Source: Mimachlamys varia
Lineage: Eukaryota; Mollusca; Bivalvia; Pectinida; Pectinidae
Direction: 5' to 3'
DNA: 64,000 nt
Assembly: GCA_947623455.1 (NCBI GenBank)
Contig: OX392542.1
Location: forward strand, 12,655,625-12,719,624
This document shows, piece by piece, positions 1 to 12,425 of the stretch. Positions within the stretch are counted from its first letter, which is position 1, and the number at the start of each line of letters is the position of its first letter. The notes below the pieces were generated by a model. The model was not told the origin of the DNA. It did not search any database and saw nothing but the letters and a program-made list of their open reading frames with translations. A program made the position numbers and the translations under genes.

Positions 1-122
1 AAAATGGTATTACACACGTGTAATAACACTATTGTGACGTCACAAACAAATGACGTCTTTATGACGTGATATGATTTTTTGTGCATTTTCTCATAAATAT
101 AAGTTATGTGATCAATAGAATC

Positions 123-204
123 TTACACTCGTGTCAATGTAATATGGAGTTTATTAAACTCGTTAAATAATTTAAAAATCCATATTACATCGACACTCAT
201 GTAA
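123..204. repeat. Fold-back hairpin (copy 1)
   Basis: Two arms of 26 bases (123-148 and 179-204) starting TTACACTCGTGTCAATGTAA are near-perfect inverted repeats around a 30-base loop. The mirrored copy is at 59351-59432 and a partial copy at 41833-41880, so this is a dispersed family, possibly a MITE terminus. Confidence 0.6.
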
Positions 205-239
205 AATCCTCTATATACTGTTGTACAAGCTGTTGGTTA

Positions 240-1243
240 TGTTTTTCTGTGTTATATTTTACGTTGTGTTACATGTTGACGCTGTGTTATATGTTGACGG
301 TGTGTTATAGGTTGATGCTGTGTGATATGTTGACGCTGTGTTATAGGTTGATGCTGTGTTTTATGTTGACGGTGCGTTTTATGTTTATACTGTGTGATAT
401 GTTGACGCTGTGTTATATGTTTATACTGTGTTATAGGTTGACGGTGTGTTATATGTTTATGCTGTATGATATGTTGATGCTGTGTTTTATGTTGAGGATG
501 TGTGATATGTTGACGCTGTGTTATATGTTTATACTGTGTTATATGTTTGTGCTGTAGTGTATGTTTATGCTATGTTATATGCTGACGCTGTGTTATATGT
601 TGATGCTGTGTGATATGTTGATGCTATGTTATATGTTGATGCTGTGTTATATGTTGACGCTGTGTTATATGTTGAAGCTGTGTTATAGGTTAGTGCTGTG
701 TTATATGTTGATGCTGTGTTATAGGTTGATGCTGTGTTATATGTTGATGCTGTGTTATATGTTGAAGTTGTGTTATATGTTGACGCTGTGTTATATGTTG
801 ACGCTGTGTTATATGTTGATGCTGTATTATATGTTGATGCTGTGTTATATGTTGATGCTGTGTTATAGGTTGACGCTGTGTTATATGTTGATGCTGTGTT
901 ATATGTTGATGTTGTGTTATATGTTGATGCTGTGTTATATGTTGATGCTGTGTTATATGTTGACGCTGTGTTATAAGTTGACGCTGTGTTATATATTGAT
1001 GCTGTGTTATAGGTTGACGCTGTGTTATATTTTGACGCTGTGTTATATGTTGATGCTGTGTTATAGGTTGACGCTGTGTTATAGGTTGATGTTGTGTTAT
1101 ATGTTGATGTTGTGTTATATGTTGATGCTGTGTTATATGTTGATGCTGTGTTATATGTTGACGCTGTGTTATAAGTTGACGCTGTGTTATATGTTGATGC
1201 TGTGTTATAGGTTGACGCTGTGTTATAGGTTGACACTGTGACG
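240..1243. repeat. 18-bp minisatellite, left array (about 55 units)
   Basis: Tandem units of the form TGTGTTATATGTTGATGC with substitutions at a few fixed positions. Because 18 is divisible by 3 and the unit lacks stops in some frames, long spurious open frames appear on both strands; none is considered coding. It lies in intron 2 of the left flavoprotein copy. Confidence 0.95.
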
Positions 1244-1246
1244 TTT

Positions 1247-1271
1247 TGTGTGTGTGTGTGTGTGTGTGTGT
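1247..1271. repeat. (TG)n microsatellite
   Basis: Uninterrupted TG dinucleotides at the edge of the 18-bp array. The mirrored site in the right arm has only a short CA run. Confidence 0.9.
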
Positions 1272-1669
1272 TGATTCTATTATAATTTATATCAACGGAC
1301 GAAAGAAACTGACGAATATTGGGAAACTCGGGTAATATACTGGAACTTCTATTTCTTGAAACTGTCGTATTTGTAGGGGACAACTCTTCTGTATTTCGAA
1401 ATTTATGACACTACATTGTATCCCCCGATTCTATTGTCGTAAATTGCGTTTGTGGAGCCAGAAAAACAGATATTTTAAACTATAGTAGGGTAATTCCTAT
1501 TATAATTTATATCAACGGAAGAAAGAAACGACGATTAAAAGATATGTTGGGGTAGTTTATTCGGTCTCTTAGCTGTTGATTAGCAACGTCAGACATTGTT
1601 AAAGGGAGACGCATTTGGTTGGTCCATAGACAACACCAGAGGTTTTTGAGGAATCAGGACAGCACATAC

Positions 1670-1828
1670 CTTTAGCTTCAAAGCCATGTGGACACCAGCC
1701 GGCCCCGCCCCCACAATGGCGATCTTGTCATCGAAACGTTTAGGGCCTGAGATATAGGGGAACCCCGACTCCGAAATCTCTAATTCTTCTTCTGAGTATG
1801 ATGAACTTAAACTTTGATGAGAATGACT
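1670..1828 (-). CDS. Exon 2, left copy: Rossmann GxGxxG exon
   Basis: 53 codons on the minus strand, acceptor GCTGAG|AGT and donor AAAG|GTATGT, phase 0. It encodes SHSHQSLSSS, an acidic stretch, then the GFPYISGPKRFDDK and GAGPAGVHMALKLK segments identical to the right copy. An alternative acceptor (TTATAG, 10 bases upstream) would break the frame. Exons 3 and 4 are not in the window; by mirror position they should lie about 1 to 4 kb beyond base 1. Confidence 0.75.
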
Positions 1829-2585
1829 CTCAGCAACTATAAAGAAAAACATATATATTTCAATAAATAAAATACAATATAATTCAAAATATTAGAAGAA
1901 TGTAAATATGACTTACCATAATGATAGCTCTAATTTACCTACCGACGCCATGAAAGTATAAAATAGTTGATAATTGACACCATTGAAAGATATTTCATTA
2001 TTCATCGTCATTATTACCATGCTGATGTTTATACCTTACACAGGTAAGTAGTAAAATTTAATTGATTATTTGTTGTTCTGCCGAGCTTGACCATGAAGAT
2101 TCGAAGTCTTATGCTATGCTCATATATTTGAACGAATAAATGAAAATTGTCTTACTTTCCAGTAACTCGATGAGTTCCTTTTCTAAAGGCAGTGTCAATG
2201 AGTCTACCGCCTAAACAGAAAAAAATGCGATATACCATAAATCACAGATATATACACCAACTTGAATGACCACTATCAAACGCTGTTATCAATATTTTCC
2301 CCTTCTTTTTCAATTTTTGCGAAATAATTTGACATTTTCAGTGTCTAAAATTATCATTTCAACGCAGAGATGTTTTATAGAAACTACTATACTAAGCGAG
2401 AAAAAATAAACCATTCAATTACATTATTTCATCAAACTCCAAATTGCTTTTCACACGTGACACCCATCTTACAGGGGCTCTAGGCATCGTCATTCAGTAT
2501 ACATAGGCAATATATTTATTCAAAAATGTTTTAGAATAATGCATATTTCTTAATTCTTTTACAAGCCCTACTGATAAAATGTAAG

Positions 2586-2609
2586 GATGTTGAAATGAAT
2601 CCAGGTCCA
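2586..2609 (+). other. 2A-like ribosome-skipping motif of LINE A
   Basis: Encodes DVEMNPGP, matching the D(V/I)ExNPGP consensus, just before the endonuclease domain. 2A-like sequences are known in CR1/L2-type LINEs of sea urchins and molluscs. The right-arm copy (54343-54366) reads NPGS, which should abolish skipping. Confidence 0.7.
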
Positions 2610-2833
2610 CTTCAAAATTTGGAAATAGTTCACATCAATGTTAAGAAATAAAATAGATGTTATTGAAGCACAGCTATATGATAGTGATATAGTATGTGTA
2701 ACTGAATCACACCTTCTCAGATGAAATCCACAGGAAAGAAAGGAAAACAGGACATGGTGGTGGTGTAATAATATACCATAAAAGTAATATACTTATCACG
2801 CGTAGGCCTGATCTTGAAAATGAACACATAGAG

Positions 2834-3715
2834 ATGATATGGATAGAAGTTTATCAAAATCATAAATTTCTGCTTGGATGTATCTATAGACCTGACTCCA
2901 GTACAGAATACTGGAGTAGATTCGAAGGAATCCTTGATAAAGCTAGTGAGAAAAATTTAGATATACTCATAACTGGTGATTTAAATGTTGATATGCTAAA
3001 GACCTCACCTACTTCACACTTGTCTTGGCTCTTAACTAAGTTTAATCTTAAAAGTATTATTAATAGACCAACTAGAGTGACACCTGATAGTGCAACTTCC
3101 ATAGATGTTGTCATTACAAATAATCCCTCCATAGTGAAAAATACACATGTTGACCCAGCCTTCTGTAGTGATCATTCCGCTATATATATGGAAGTTTGTT
3201 ATGCTGTCCTCAAACAAAAAGCATATAAAAAGACTATATGGATGTATAACAATACTGACTATAATATTATGAATAACGCACTGAATGCTATTGACTGGAA
3301 TGTAAGTGCTGTTAATATGGATACCCATGAATTTAAAATGTTTTTAACTAAAACTATATCTGACCTGGTGACAAAATATATTTCAAGTAAAACTATTACA
3401 ATCCGACCTTATGACAAACCATGGATGACTACCAATATCAGACTTAAGATGAGACAAAGAAATAGGATACATAAGAAAGCCAGACATTCTGACAAAATAG
3501 AACATTGGACTAAATATAGACAACTACAGAATGATGTTAGTAAGCTGGTAAGAGATGCGAAGCATAATTATCTTAATAAACTTCAAAAGTCTTTAAGTGA
3601 TAAATCATTGCCCCCCCCCCCCAATAAATGGTGGAAAATTGCTAAATCCCTAACTAATTTTAACAACAAAACTGAGCCAATTCCACCATTGAATGTTAAT
3701 AATACACTTATTTAA
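2834..3715 (+). pseudogene. LINE A endonuclease domain (ORF2 N-terminal part)
   Basis: 293-codon open stretch. It contains LLGCIYRPDSS, the catalytic-region ITGDLNVDML, TSIDVVITN and the SDHSAIY histidine motif of apurinic-type LINE endonucleases, followed by a basic linker toward the RT. It ends at a TAA after a C-homopolymer tract. The protein resumes downstream in broken frames. It lacks an initiating context, since the natural ORF starts upstream near the 2A motif. Confidence 0.85.
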
Positions 3716-4404
3716 CATCCAACTGATAAAGCTGAAACCCTTAACAAATATTTTACCTCTATAGCCACAACATCAGATACCCTTGTTGAACCCCCAATAT
3801 TAGATACTTACACTCTATCAAAACTTGAAAGTATACTAGTCTCTGAACAAGATGTTGATGATCAAATGACCCTTTTAAATGAAAACAAACCAGCAGGACA
3901 AGATGGATAGTTACCTAAAGTCATAAAAACATTAAAACCTTCCTTAATACTCCCACTTACAATATTATTTAATAAAACTATATCTAACGGGTGCATACCT
4001 GGGCCATGGAAAATGGCTAATGTTAGTGCTGTATACAAAGGAAATGGTTTAAAAAATGATTACTCTAATTATAGACCAATATCTGTAACATCATGTTTTA
4101 GCAAAATCTTAGAAAAAAACATTTTCAAATATCTATATAACTGTTGAACAACTAACAATATACTTTCAAAGGACCAGTCAGGCTTTAAAACTGGTGATTC
4201 AACAGTAAGCCAACTTCTCTCTATATACCACACTATAATTAGTATTCTAGATAAAGGAAGAGAACTAAGGTTTGTATTTTGCGACATCAGCAAGGCTTTT
4301 GACAGATTTTGTCACAAAGGGTTATTACATAAACTTAAAGCATATGGTATTTCAGTTAATGTTTTAATTGGTTTGAAAATTATCTTGAAGATAGAAAACA
4401 AAGA
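3716..4404 (+). pseudogene. LINE A RT fingers/palm region, interrupted
   Basis: Conceptual reading gives RT motifs in order (NKPAGQDG; NYRPISVTSCFSKILEK; FCDISKAFDR), broken by at least three stops and a frameshift near 4360-4405. This is the conserved RT region between endonuclease and FADD box. Same orientation as the flanking pieces. Confidence 0.8.
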
Positions 4405-4719
4405 GTGCTAACTGAGGGTCATTATTCTACTTTTAGGGTAGTTAATGCCGGTGTTCCTCAGGGATCTGTTCTCGGCCCATTCTTTTTTCTTCTGTACATA
4501 AATGATATTACTGATCTAGTCCAAAATAACATTAAGCTCTTTGCTGATGATACATCATTATATGTTATTGTAGGTGAAAACCCATCTTTATCAGCTGAAT
4601 ATCTGAATCAGGACCTAGAGATAATTAATAATTGGGCTAGTACATGGGATATTAAGTTTAGCCCATCTAAAACCAAATCCCTTATCTTTTCTAGGAAAAT
4701 AATCCTATCCATCCTCTGA
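4405..4719 (+). pseudogene. LINE A RT palm with FADD active site
   Basis: 104-codon open piece carrying VPQGSVLGPFFFLLYINDI and KLFADDTSLY, the reverse transcriptase catalytic Asp pair. The next frame (4773-4970) continues with the HLGVTFSGDGIW thumb region, and 4986-5543 carries the C-terminal domain. The right arm has lost this section in a deletion. Confidence 0.85.
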
Positions 4720-4772
4720 TTAAGTTCTCTAATACTGATATTGATAATGTTCCTAATCACAAACACCTTGGA

Positions 4773-5543
4773 GTGACTTTCTCTGGAGATGGCATCTGGT
4801 CTACCCATGTTCATTTAATATATGAAAAAGCTAGTAAAAAAATAAATATGCTTAGGTACCTTAAATATAAGATTGATAGGAAATCACTTTGCACAATATA
4901 TACTATATTTATTCGACCAATACCTGAGTATGCAGATATTATCTGGGACAACTGCACTAAAAATCTTTAAAGCTTATTAGAATCTGTGCAAATTGAAGCG
5001 GCTAGAATTATCACAGGCCTAAGGAAAGGTACATCACACCAAACTCTATACATAGAACTAGGCTGGGAGCCTTTGTCTGATCGAAGGATGAACTATAAGC
5101 TAACCCAGATGTACAAAATAACTAATGAATTATCACCATCATATCTCCATGACATTATTGACCCCATTATCCATAATTCTGAGACTCTAAGAAATGTAAG
5201 AATGTTTAATCCGCCACTGTGCCGTTATGAATCCTATGCCAAACGTTTCTTCCCAGTTATGTGCAACAAGTTTAATGATCTTGGAAATGATACAGTACCT
5301 ACGCCTACTCTTAATACATTCAAGGCCAAGGTATATAATCAAATCTGTTTTGATAATGATATATCTGATGTATTCAAAAACTGTGAGTGCAGAAAGGGTA
5401 ATATTATCTTATGTCAACTAAGGAATGAAGCGAGTGACCTGAATTATGACCTGTTCAAAGATCACTTAAGGGAGTCTTCATCTTGTCAATGTGGTACTGA
5501 TTCTGAAACTGCTATTCATTACCTCTTGCAGTGTCCAATGTAA
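4773..5543 (+). pseudogene. LINE A C-terminal domain
   Basis: Two open pieces (4773-4970, 4986-5543) separated by one stop encode YEKASKKINMLRYLKYKIDR, the FIRPIPEYADIIWDNC block and a Cys/His finger-like tail (CQCGTDSETAIHYLLQCPM). This arrangement is typical of Jockey/CR1/L2-group ORF2 ends. Confidence 0.8.
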
Positions 5544-5984
5544 AATCATGAAAGAATTATATCTTTGATGTTTGTCCAATTTTTTTAATGTTAAAATACT
5601 TCTAAATGAAGCACTGGGGTGAACAACACAGAAAATAAATCTATACTTGATAGTGTTTTTGGGTACATACAAAACACAAAAAGACTTGTTTAATAATTTT
5701 ATGAATTTTGCCTTATATACATGTATATATCGAAAGGCAGTGGGTACAGTGGTGTCATCTCTGGACCCTTCACCCTGGGGCTGGGTTCTTCGCGAGGCTG
5801 TCTAGTATAATATGATGATAGTATATAAGTTATCTCCCTTTCATGAGAGTATCCAGATTGGTATACAGCTGTGAATTCAGTGCTAGTCTTGAACTCTTAC
5901 CTCTGGTACATAGGTAAGGATGTCTGGGATGGCATAGGGTAGATTGTGTTGTAATGTCATGTGCACCATATCAAATTAAACAGC

Positions 5985-7805
5985 CTCTATGGATGGATGG
6001 CTAGTGATGCTGCCGCTGTTTCTACTATTTTTCTTCATGACCATTTTTCTAATCCTTCTTGAGTATTTATTATTATCAATCATTAATAACCTATGGGACA
6101 TAAAGTTTAATCCGCTTAAAACAAAATCTGTTGTATTTTCCAGAAAAAAAACCTGTACATCCTCCAATATCTTTCCAGAATTATATAATCAGTGACGCAC
6201 CCTCACACAAACATTTAGGTCTTATACTCAAAGGTGATGCTACATGGAACCAACATATACAGTTTATTTATGAAAAAGCTTCCAATAGACTTAACATCCT
6301 TCGTTATGTTAAAACTAAAGTTGACAGAAAAACATTAATTAAAATATATACCACATTTATTAGACCTATCTTAGAATACGCAGATATAGTATGGGATAAT
6401 TGTTCTTTGCAATCAAGCGACTTATTAGAATATGTTCAATTGGAAGCTGCTAAAATTATAACCGGTCTTTGTTCTGGAACATCTCACAATAAACTTTATA
6501 ACGAACTTGATTGGGAAACACTTGCAGAAAGACGACACAAACATAAACTTATAATGATGTATAAAAGTTTTCACGGTATAGCACCTCATTACTTACAAAA
6601 AATCATTAATCCTTTCATGAACATTCAAAATAACAACCCTCACTCATTTAGACTAATAAGACACTTCAATCAACCTCTTTGCAGAACAAATTATTATTTT
6701 GATAGCTGTTTTCCCTATATGTGCCGTAAGGTTAATAATATGGATGTTACATTGTTTAATGCTCCATCACTTTCTAGTTTTAAACGATCTTTAATAAATA
6801 AAGTTACAACAAATATAACTTCTTCAATTTCTAAATTAGAAGTAGACAGAAGGGCCAATATTATTCTATGACAATTTAGAAATGAGTGCAGTGACCTCAA
6901 TTTTGATTTACATAAAGATCACTTATTAGCCAGTCCAGCATGTTCATGTTCTTTTAATTTTGAAACTGTATCTCTCTATTTTTTTATTTAATTGCCCCAT
7001 GTATAATGAACACAGACATAATCTTTTGGCTTCTTTAAATAATTGTGGTAATCATAATCATCTAAATATACATACTTTCCTTCATGGATGCACTTTCTGT
7101 GATGAAAATGTAAACAGGCAAATTTTAAAAGATGTCTTAAATTTCATTGGTAAATCTAAACGCTTCAAACTTTATTACTTATAATGTGTATCATGAAGGC
7201 ATGTACATGTACATTTAACTATTTAAATAATAATTAATTTTTCCACCAATAGCATAACAGTATGGCTGACTGATGGATGAGTCCTAAATTGAATAGTATT
7301 TTATAGTTTTAGTAAACTCTCTAATATTGATTTCTCTGTATAAATTAATTAAACTATATTTGTAATATTTATGTTGGGCAGTCCAATTTACAAATGACCT
7401 GTGCAGTATATATAGTTGCACGTGGACTTTTGGTCAGGTATTCTGGCTGTTTAGTTATTATGTGTATAAACATACAATATAAATATTTTTATATAACATT
7501 ATTTATGTTCATCAAAGTTATAGAGAGTAATGTACTGTATATCTACTGTGCTTGTGTTGTATATTGTGTATCTGTACAATGTGTTGTGCTTGTATTTGTC
7601 AACATTTACTAGTTATCTCCCTTTATTTGTATTGTGTTTATACAAAATTAATTTTCATTTCACATTATTTTTCTTAATTGATTATATAAACTAAATAACT
7701 GTTTTTTTCGGCCACCTATGGAGAAAATTCATATAGGCTTCTGCCTGTTATTCAATCCAAAATTGACGTTTGAACATCTTTGTCAATAAAAGTTATTGAA
7801 ATGAA
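5985..7805 (+). mobile_element. LINE B: 3' part of a related LINE, left arm
   Basis: A second, diverged element. The open piece 6131-6871 encodes HLGLILKGDATW, YEKASNRLNILRYVKTKVDR and FIRPILEYADIVWDNC; a decayed Cys tail follows to 7184. The 3' UTR ends at about 7805 in a CAATAAA/TTGAAATGAAAT-type tail. The 5' half, including the catalytic RT, is missing, as expected from 5' truncation at insertion. Mirrored at 50045-51850. Confidence 0.8.
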
Positions 7806-8939
7806 ATAACCTTTTTGTTGTTTTCCATCATTATATTAAACATTGTGCTTCAGGTAATTATGCTAATTATGCTACACTTGTATTTGTTGCTTTCATAAAT
7901 TGCAACTAAAGTGCTGTGTGATGTCCTCATTGATGGGTACAATAAACTAATATGTAAATTTATTAGATATGAATACTAGTGTTCTGTAGATGGATCTGGA
8001 TGCTTCTTGAGTGGATGATAGGTGAACGGTAGACTTTTTTGTCTGAAACTCAATGAAATGAAAGATTTAAATATAGAAAACTGGCCTGCCATATCTTGGA
8101 CAAAAACAACATGTTCCAAAAAAGTCTCTGGCTATATTGCTGCATCTTATCTTTATTTTTATTATACTTCGTTTTATTATACTCTCTTTTATTATTAACC
8201 TCTATGCCCTAACCAATGAATGTAATTATTGTTGATGCTGCATGACAATAAAAAACTCTTTATTTTCTTGTGTCCAACAATATTGCGGCATGAACGAGGG
8301 GCAGTAATGGCTTGAAATAATTTGAGGATTGTAGCATATTTTACTGTGGCATTGCTTGTCTTTTATAACTTAGCTAAAATTTACTTCTTATAAAAGCATT
8401 ACATAGAACAAATTATATTTTTATAAAAAATGCATGGAGTTATCTCCCTTATACCATTTGGTGTTCTCAATATCTTCACACTAAACTTATGTTGAATAAA
8501 TGTGCCATTTCTTAACACTAATGTTCTATGATTGAATCTGGATTCTTCTTGAGTGGATGATATGTAAACGGTAGAGGCCGTTAGTGACTTTTTATCTGAA
8601 ATTTAATTCGATGAAGGATTTAAACAAAGAACACTGGCTATATATAATATCTTGACATAATCATTATGATTATCAAAATTTTCAAATGAATTGCCTCCCT
8701 TTACTATTTTCTATTTTGAATAGAATTAATTATGTTTAAACACACAGGGGATTATCTACCTACACAAATATGTTAAACAGACTGAGCAAATGCTAATAGT
8801 TATTCTACATGTATTATATTATACTAATTGCATCAATATTTTCAAATAAATTGTTTCATCGATGTCCTGTATTTGTCATGTCAACTTATAAATGCTGATA
8901 AAACGAAAGTTAAAAAACATCATATCGGCATGCAAATTA
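7806..8939. other. Intron 1 of left copy, no recognised feature
   Basis: AT-rich sequence mirrored in the right arm at about 49370-50040. Two related stretches share a motif (about 7985-8045 and 8525-8585: GGATTCTTCTTGAGTGGATGAT-like), suggesting an old short repeat. No coding potential seen. Confidence 0.5.
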
Positions 8940-10860
8940 TCACGAGATAGTATCACTGGAGTTAAAGTTTCAAAATCAGAAAAATGCACAAAGAGAAAGA
9001 AGCAATAAAACAGCAAGGCCAGTTCTGCATATTTTTTTACCACAGAAGACAAAAGAAACTTAAAAAAAAATCAATGAACCTTAGAAACAGGATGATTTTC
9101 AAACAATTTCCATCAGTAATGACGTTACCAAACAAGGAAGGAAAAGGAAATCTGAACTCAGAAAAGGGGCAAAAAGGAAAACCAACCAACATTCGGAGGA
9201 ATAAGTCTTCAGCGTACGAGGTCCCGCTGGGGACAGACAAATAAGATGGTTCCGAGAACAGGATTGTGAATATAGCAAAACATCAGTAAAAATTAAAATC
9301 ATTAAAACTGTACATACACAAACATAGACAAATTAGACGAGCTGAAATCGAGGATATCTGCACAGAGTAATACTTATATAATTGGAATCACCGAAATATA
9401 CTCGAAACATTATAGGTATCTACCAAGTAAAGTAGAACTTGTGATGAAAGGTTTCAATCTTTTCCTCCACGACAATGTAACAAATCGACACAGAGGAGTC
9501 GGGTTGTACATAAAAATGGATCACCATGGAGTAGAAATTATCATGGTAATGGCATTCAAAGAAAATATCTGGGTGGAAATAAAGTTGTCCGGAAACATCT
9601 AGCTAGCTGTTTATAAAAGAGCCCAAACTCAACAGATGTAAATAACGAAGAATTTTGTAAGCTGATAAACATGGTGTCGTCCACAGTCACATACTAATCA
9701 TGGGTAACCTAACCTACCGAAAATAGATCGGGATTCATTGCCATCTAATAACGGAAAGGGAAGTAATTATTTCCTTCCTTTCGTTTGTTCATGTTTTGCC
9801 CCGGGTTTAATCGATTTTGAGTTCGGATTATGATTTTGTTAACGCTTCGGCATTCTCTAATTTATTTTCATCGAGTGCTTAAAGGATTACTATCTATAAT
9901 TAATTATATGTTCGATGTTCTTATTTACCGCTTAAACCCAACCTGAAGGTCGCCTCAAAGCTTTCACAAATCATTTTCCGTGGTTATAGGGTCTTAGCAA
10001 CTATGCAATATCGTTCTTCCACTCCATGGGGAGCATACAACCGGTGCTACCATCTCGGTGCTAACAGCTAGCATCTTACAGTTTCTAGCATTGCACGAAC
10101 ACGTACTAATTAAACAGTTGAGTAGACTGGAACAAGCGCAGCATAGTATCTTGCTCAAAGATACAACACAATGGTCGTGATCGGGACTCGAACTCGCAAC
10201 CTTTCGATAACGAGCCCTGCGTGCTACCACTAGACCACCGTGCCTCCGTACCATCACACCAAAAATTTCACAAAAGCGTTGGAAAGGGAATGAATATTTT
10301 AGATCTTTTGATAAGAACTTAAGACGAAATGAACAGAGACATACATTACAACAGTCCGATAGGCAGCAGCGACCACCTCGTTTTAATTTTTAAGTTCTAC
10401 TGTAAAAACAATCCCCATTGAATGAAACACCACGTTTAAAATACAACAAGGGTGACTACGAAAGGATGGAATATGACATCATAAGAGGATGGTATGGAGT
10501 CCTCAAAGGAAATCCCAAGGAAATTTATAAAGCATTCACATCAATTATTGAGACCAGTACAATTAGATGTATACCTAACGAAAACCGAGAAAACCTGAAA
10601 CAGAGAATTTCCCTTGAAAGAAAATGTACTGAAAAATAATAAACAAAAACACATACGATATGGCAGCGATGTGGGTAACCAACGAGACTATTGTAAAGCA
10701 TAAACAAGTTAAAATGGTAAATGCGGAAAGCAAGAAGAGAATGGGAAAAAAAGTTTAAGAGAGGACACCAAAATGATTAGTCGATTAAGAGGAAAATCCG
10801 CCTTGGAAGACAAGATATGTTTCAAAGCATTAAATTGATATAAAATGTATTTACGCTTAG
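8940..10860 (+). mobile_element. LINE C: degenerate LINE ORF1/endonuclease remnant, left arm
   Basis: 8984-9244 is a Lys-rich ORF1-like piece. 9300-9700 conceptually reads GVGLYIKM, IWVEIKLSGN and a YKR-type endonuclease segment. After a SINE insertion, 10320-10860 continues with SDHLVLIFKFYCKNN and a basic linker, the pattern of CR1/L2-type endonucleases. Many stops. About 590 bases of the 5' part are absent here but present in the right arm. Confidence 0.6.
9835..10252 (-). mobile_element. tRNA-derived SINE inserted in LINE C, left arm
   Basis: The minus strand opens with a tRNA-like head having an A box (TGGTCTAGTGGTAGCACGC) and a B box (GGTTGCGAGTTCGAGTCCC), then a body with TTGAGCAAGATAC and a tail GCGGTAAATAAGAAC. 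Not a functional tRNA gene, since the acceptor stem does not pair well and there is a long body. A piece of its tail recurs at 16918-16965. Mirrored at 47455-47872. Confidence 0.75.
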
Positions 10861-11133
10861 ATTATCATCAACATATTGTATATCATCTGTATAAAATGTA
10901 TAGATACTGAAAGCATCTAGATTATTAACAAAATAGGGTATATTACCTGTACCTGTACAAAATCTATGGATACCTAAAGCTTATTGTCACGTCGTTAATA
11001 CCAATTAATGTTGAAACAAAAACAATATTATGACTGATAAATTCAAAATTTTTTTTAAGTAACGAACAATGTTTTTAATTCTTAAAGATGAGGTAACATA
11101 CACAAAATAGAAATATATATAACACGTACATAC

Positions 11134-11181
11134 CGGAAAACAGCCGACCAGGATACACAGTACCAGCCCCACACTGCCCAT
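11134..11181 (-). CDS. Exon 1, left copy: signal peptide of the flavoprotein paralogue
   Basis: Minus-strand ATG at 11179-11181 in the same AGCACCATGG context. It encodes the same 16-residue hydrophobic leader and ends at the same CCG|GTATGT donor as the right copy. The gene reads leftward, away from the right copy. The frame is intact, so nothing seen here marks it as a pseudogene. Confidence 0.75.
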
Positions 11182-11285
11182 GGTGCTGTTTTGTGCTTCG
11201 TGTCGAGCAGATAAAATGATAATCTTTATCAAGTACCCCAATATATATCGTACATGCGCATGCGCAGGACACGTTAAACAACCAT
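11182..11285 (-). promoter_or_regulatory. Putative core promoter of the left copy, with NRF-1-like palindrome
   Basis: Reading the minus strand: a CCAAT box near 11280, the palindrome TGCGCATGCGCA at 11255-11266 (a perfect match to the NRF-1/alpha-Pal consensus) and a TATA-like ATATATAT at 11241-11248, about 60 bases from the ATG. The right copy has only one TGCGCA, a 6-base difference. Confidence 0.45.
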
Positions 11286-12425
11286 TGGTTGATTTGGGAA
11301 CAAATAACCCGATATCTAAAACAAATTAGCTTCGGTAAACAGAATCAACTTTTAAATATTTATGTATTCACTTTCACTTGAGTTTGATTCTATAATGGGT
11401 ATTTAACGTAAAACCTCATTTGATAGATATATTTCATGTTGTTGATTCCAACATTTTTTTTGTTTTTAAATATATATATATTCATATTTTAGCATAAGGA
11501 GAATGTATAGTCAGCATGTCTACTCAGTACTGACCAATCTGCGGTGTTAATCTGCATTGGGAAATGAGTGGGCAGGTAAGAGACGGTGTTCATACAAACG
11601 GTTTCGTTGGTGGCGTGTAGGTTGGTGAAGTGTACGGTCGCGATGATAAGAGAAAGGTTACAATTCCTTTTTGCGATGAAGGAAGGTCGTCGTGCTCTTC
11701 TCCGATTATGAATTGTAAAACAATAATTGCTTTGCTTTGATCTAGATTTATATGACAGAAGTCCACCATGACGCAGTTAACAAAATTTTCCCTTCAGGAA
11801 TGAATGGTCATACTAACATTAAACTTGACTATACAACTGTTTATTTGATCATTGCAATTCTTTCAGTAGTCCTCGCCTAATTACATATACACTGAATAAA
11901 AGAAATAACTATATATCCATGCATTCAGCTCTAAATGTCAGCATACATGGTAAGATTGTAATTGGTATGTTTGTATATTATATTATCATGATGAAAGTCT
12001 GCTTTTTAACAAGGAAGATGTTAATTAGATTTAAACTAAATCTAAAAGATGCAGCATATGTGTGTTAGGTCATCTATCATGATAGGGCTGGCAGACTCTG
12101 CTTGTGGATGTTTTAGTCTCTGATGTTAGCTAGAATCCCCATAGCCACCGTTATCTCTTTTGAGTAGTAGCACGGTACATACTATACACATTTTCGTAGT
12201 ACAAGATTTATAATTATACAGGGTAAGATATTTCAAACACATTCATTAGCAATATTTTTTGAAAACATCTACAACCAGACTCATAGCTACCGAATATGAA
12301 CCAGAGTAAACGTTTATTCTGATCACCCTACTAAATTGTGTATATTTATAGGAGCATTTAAGTGTCTTGATGTGGTCTAATGGTCGTTATAAATGACAGA
12401 ACTTTTTAAACAGCAATTTGCATGA
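11286..12425. other. Upstream region of left copy
   Basis: Non-coding sequence mirrored at 45100-46420. It contains a stretch near 12050-12150 (CAGACTCTGCTTGTGGATGTT) related in inverted orientation to 45560-45660 and 62040-62140, a small dispersed repeat. No gene seen. Confidence 0.5.

Larger units (their letters stand above)
2560..5700 (+). mobile_element. LINE A: degenerate CR1/L2-like non-LTR retrotransposon, left arm
   Basis: In order: a 2A-like motif, an APE-type endonuclease domain (GDLNVD; SDHS), an RT with the VPQGSVLGP and FADD signatures, and a C-terminal Cys/His region (CQCG...HYLLQCP). Several in-frame stops and frameshifts (near 3715, 3908, 4145 and 4410) show the element is dead. 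It lies antisense in intron 1 of the left flavoprotein copy. The clade assignment rests on motif style only. Confidence 0.85.
1..12425. repeat. Left arm of giant inverted duplication (truncated by window edge)
   Basis: Base 1 onward is the reverse complement of sequence ending at 59627. The match continues through the minisatellite, exon 2, LINE copies, SINE, exon 1 and promoter to about 12425, which pairs with about 45100. Similarity is high but not perfect, with many substitutions and several large indels. The arm continues past the left edge. Confidence 0.9.

Noticed and set aside
249..1383. Long open frames on both strands in the 18-bp array
   Set aside because: They follow automatically from an 18-base period lacking stops; no start context, domain or splice structure.
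7262..7290. Hammerhead ribozyme-like CTGATGGATGAGTCC
   Set aside because: The conserved GAAA and closing stems are not found at proper spacing; it lies in LINE B 3' UTR.
10178..10250. tRNA gene
   Set aside because: A and B boxes are good, but it is the head of a SINE with a long body and tail, duplicated in the other arm.
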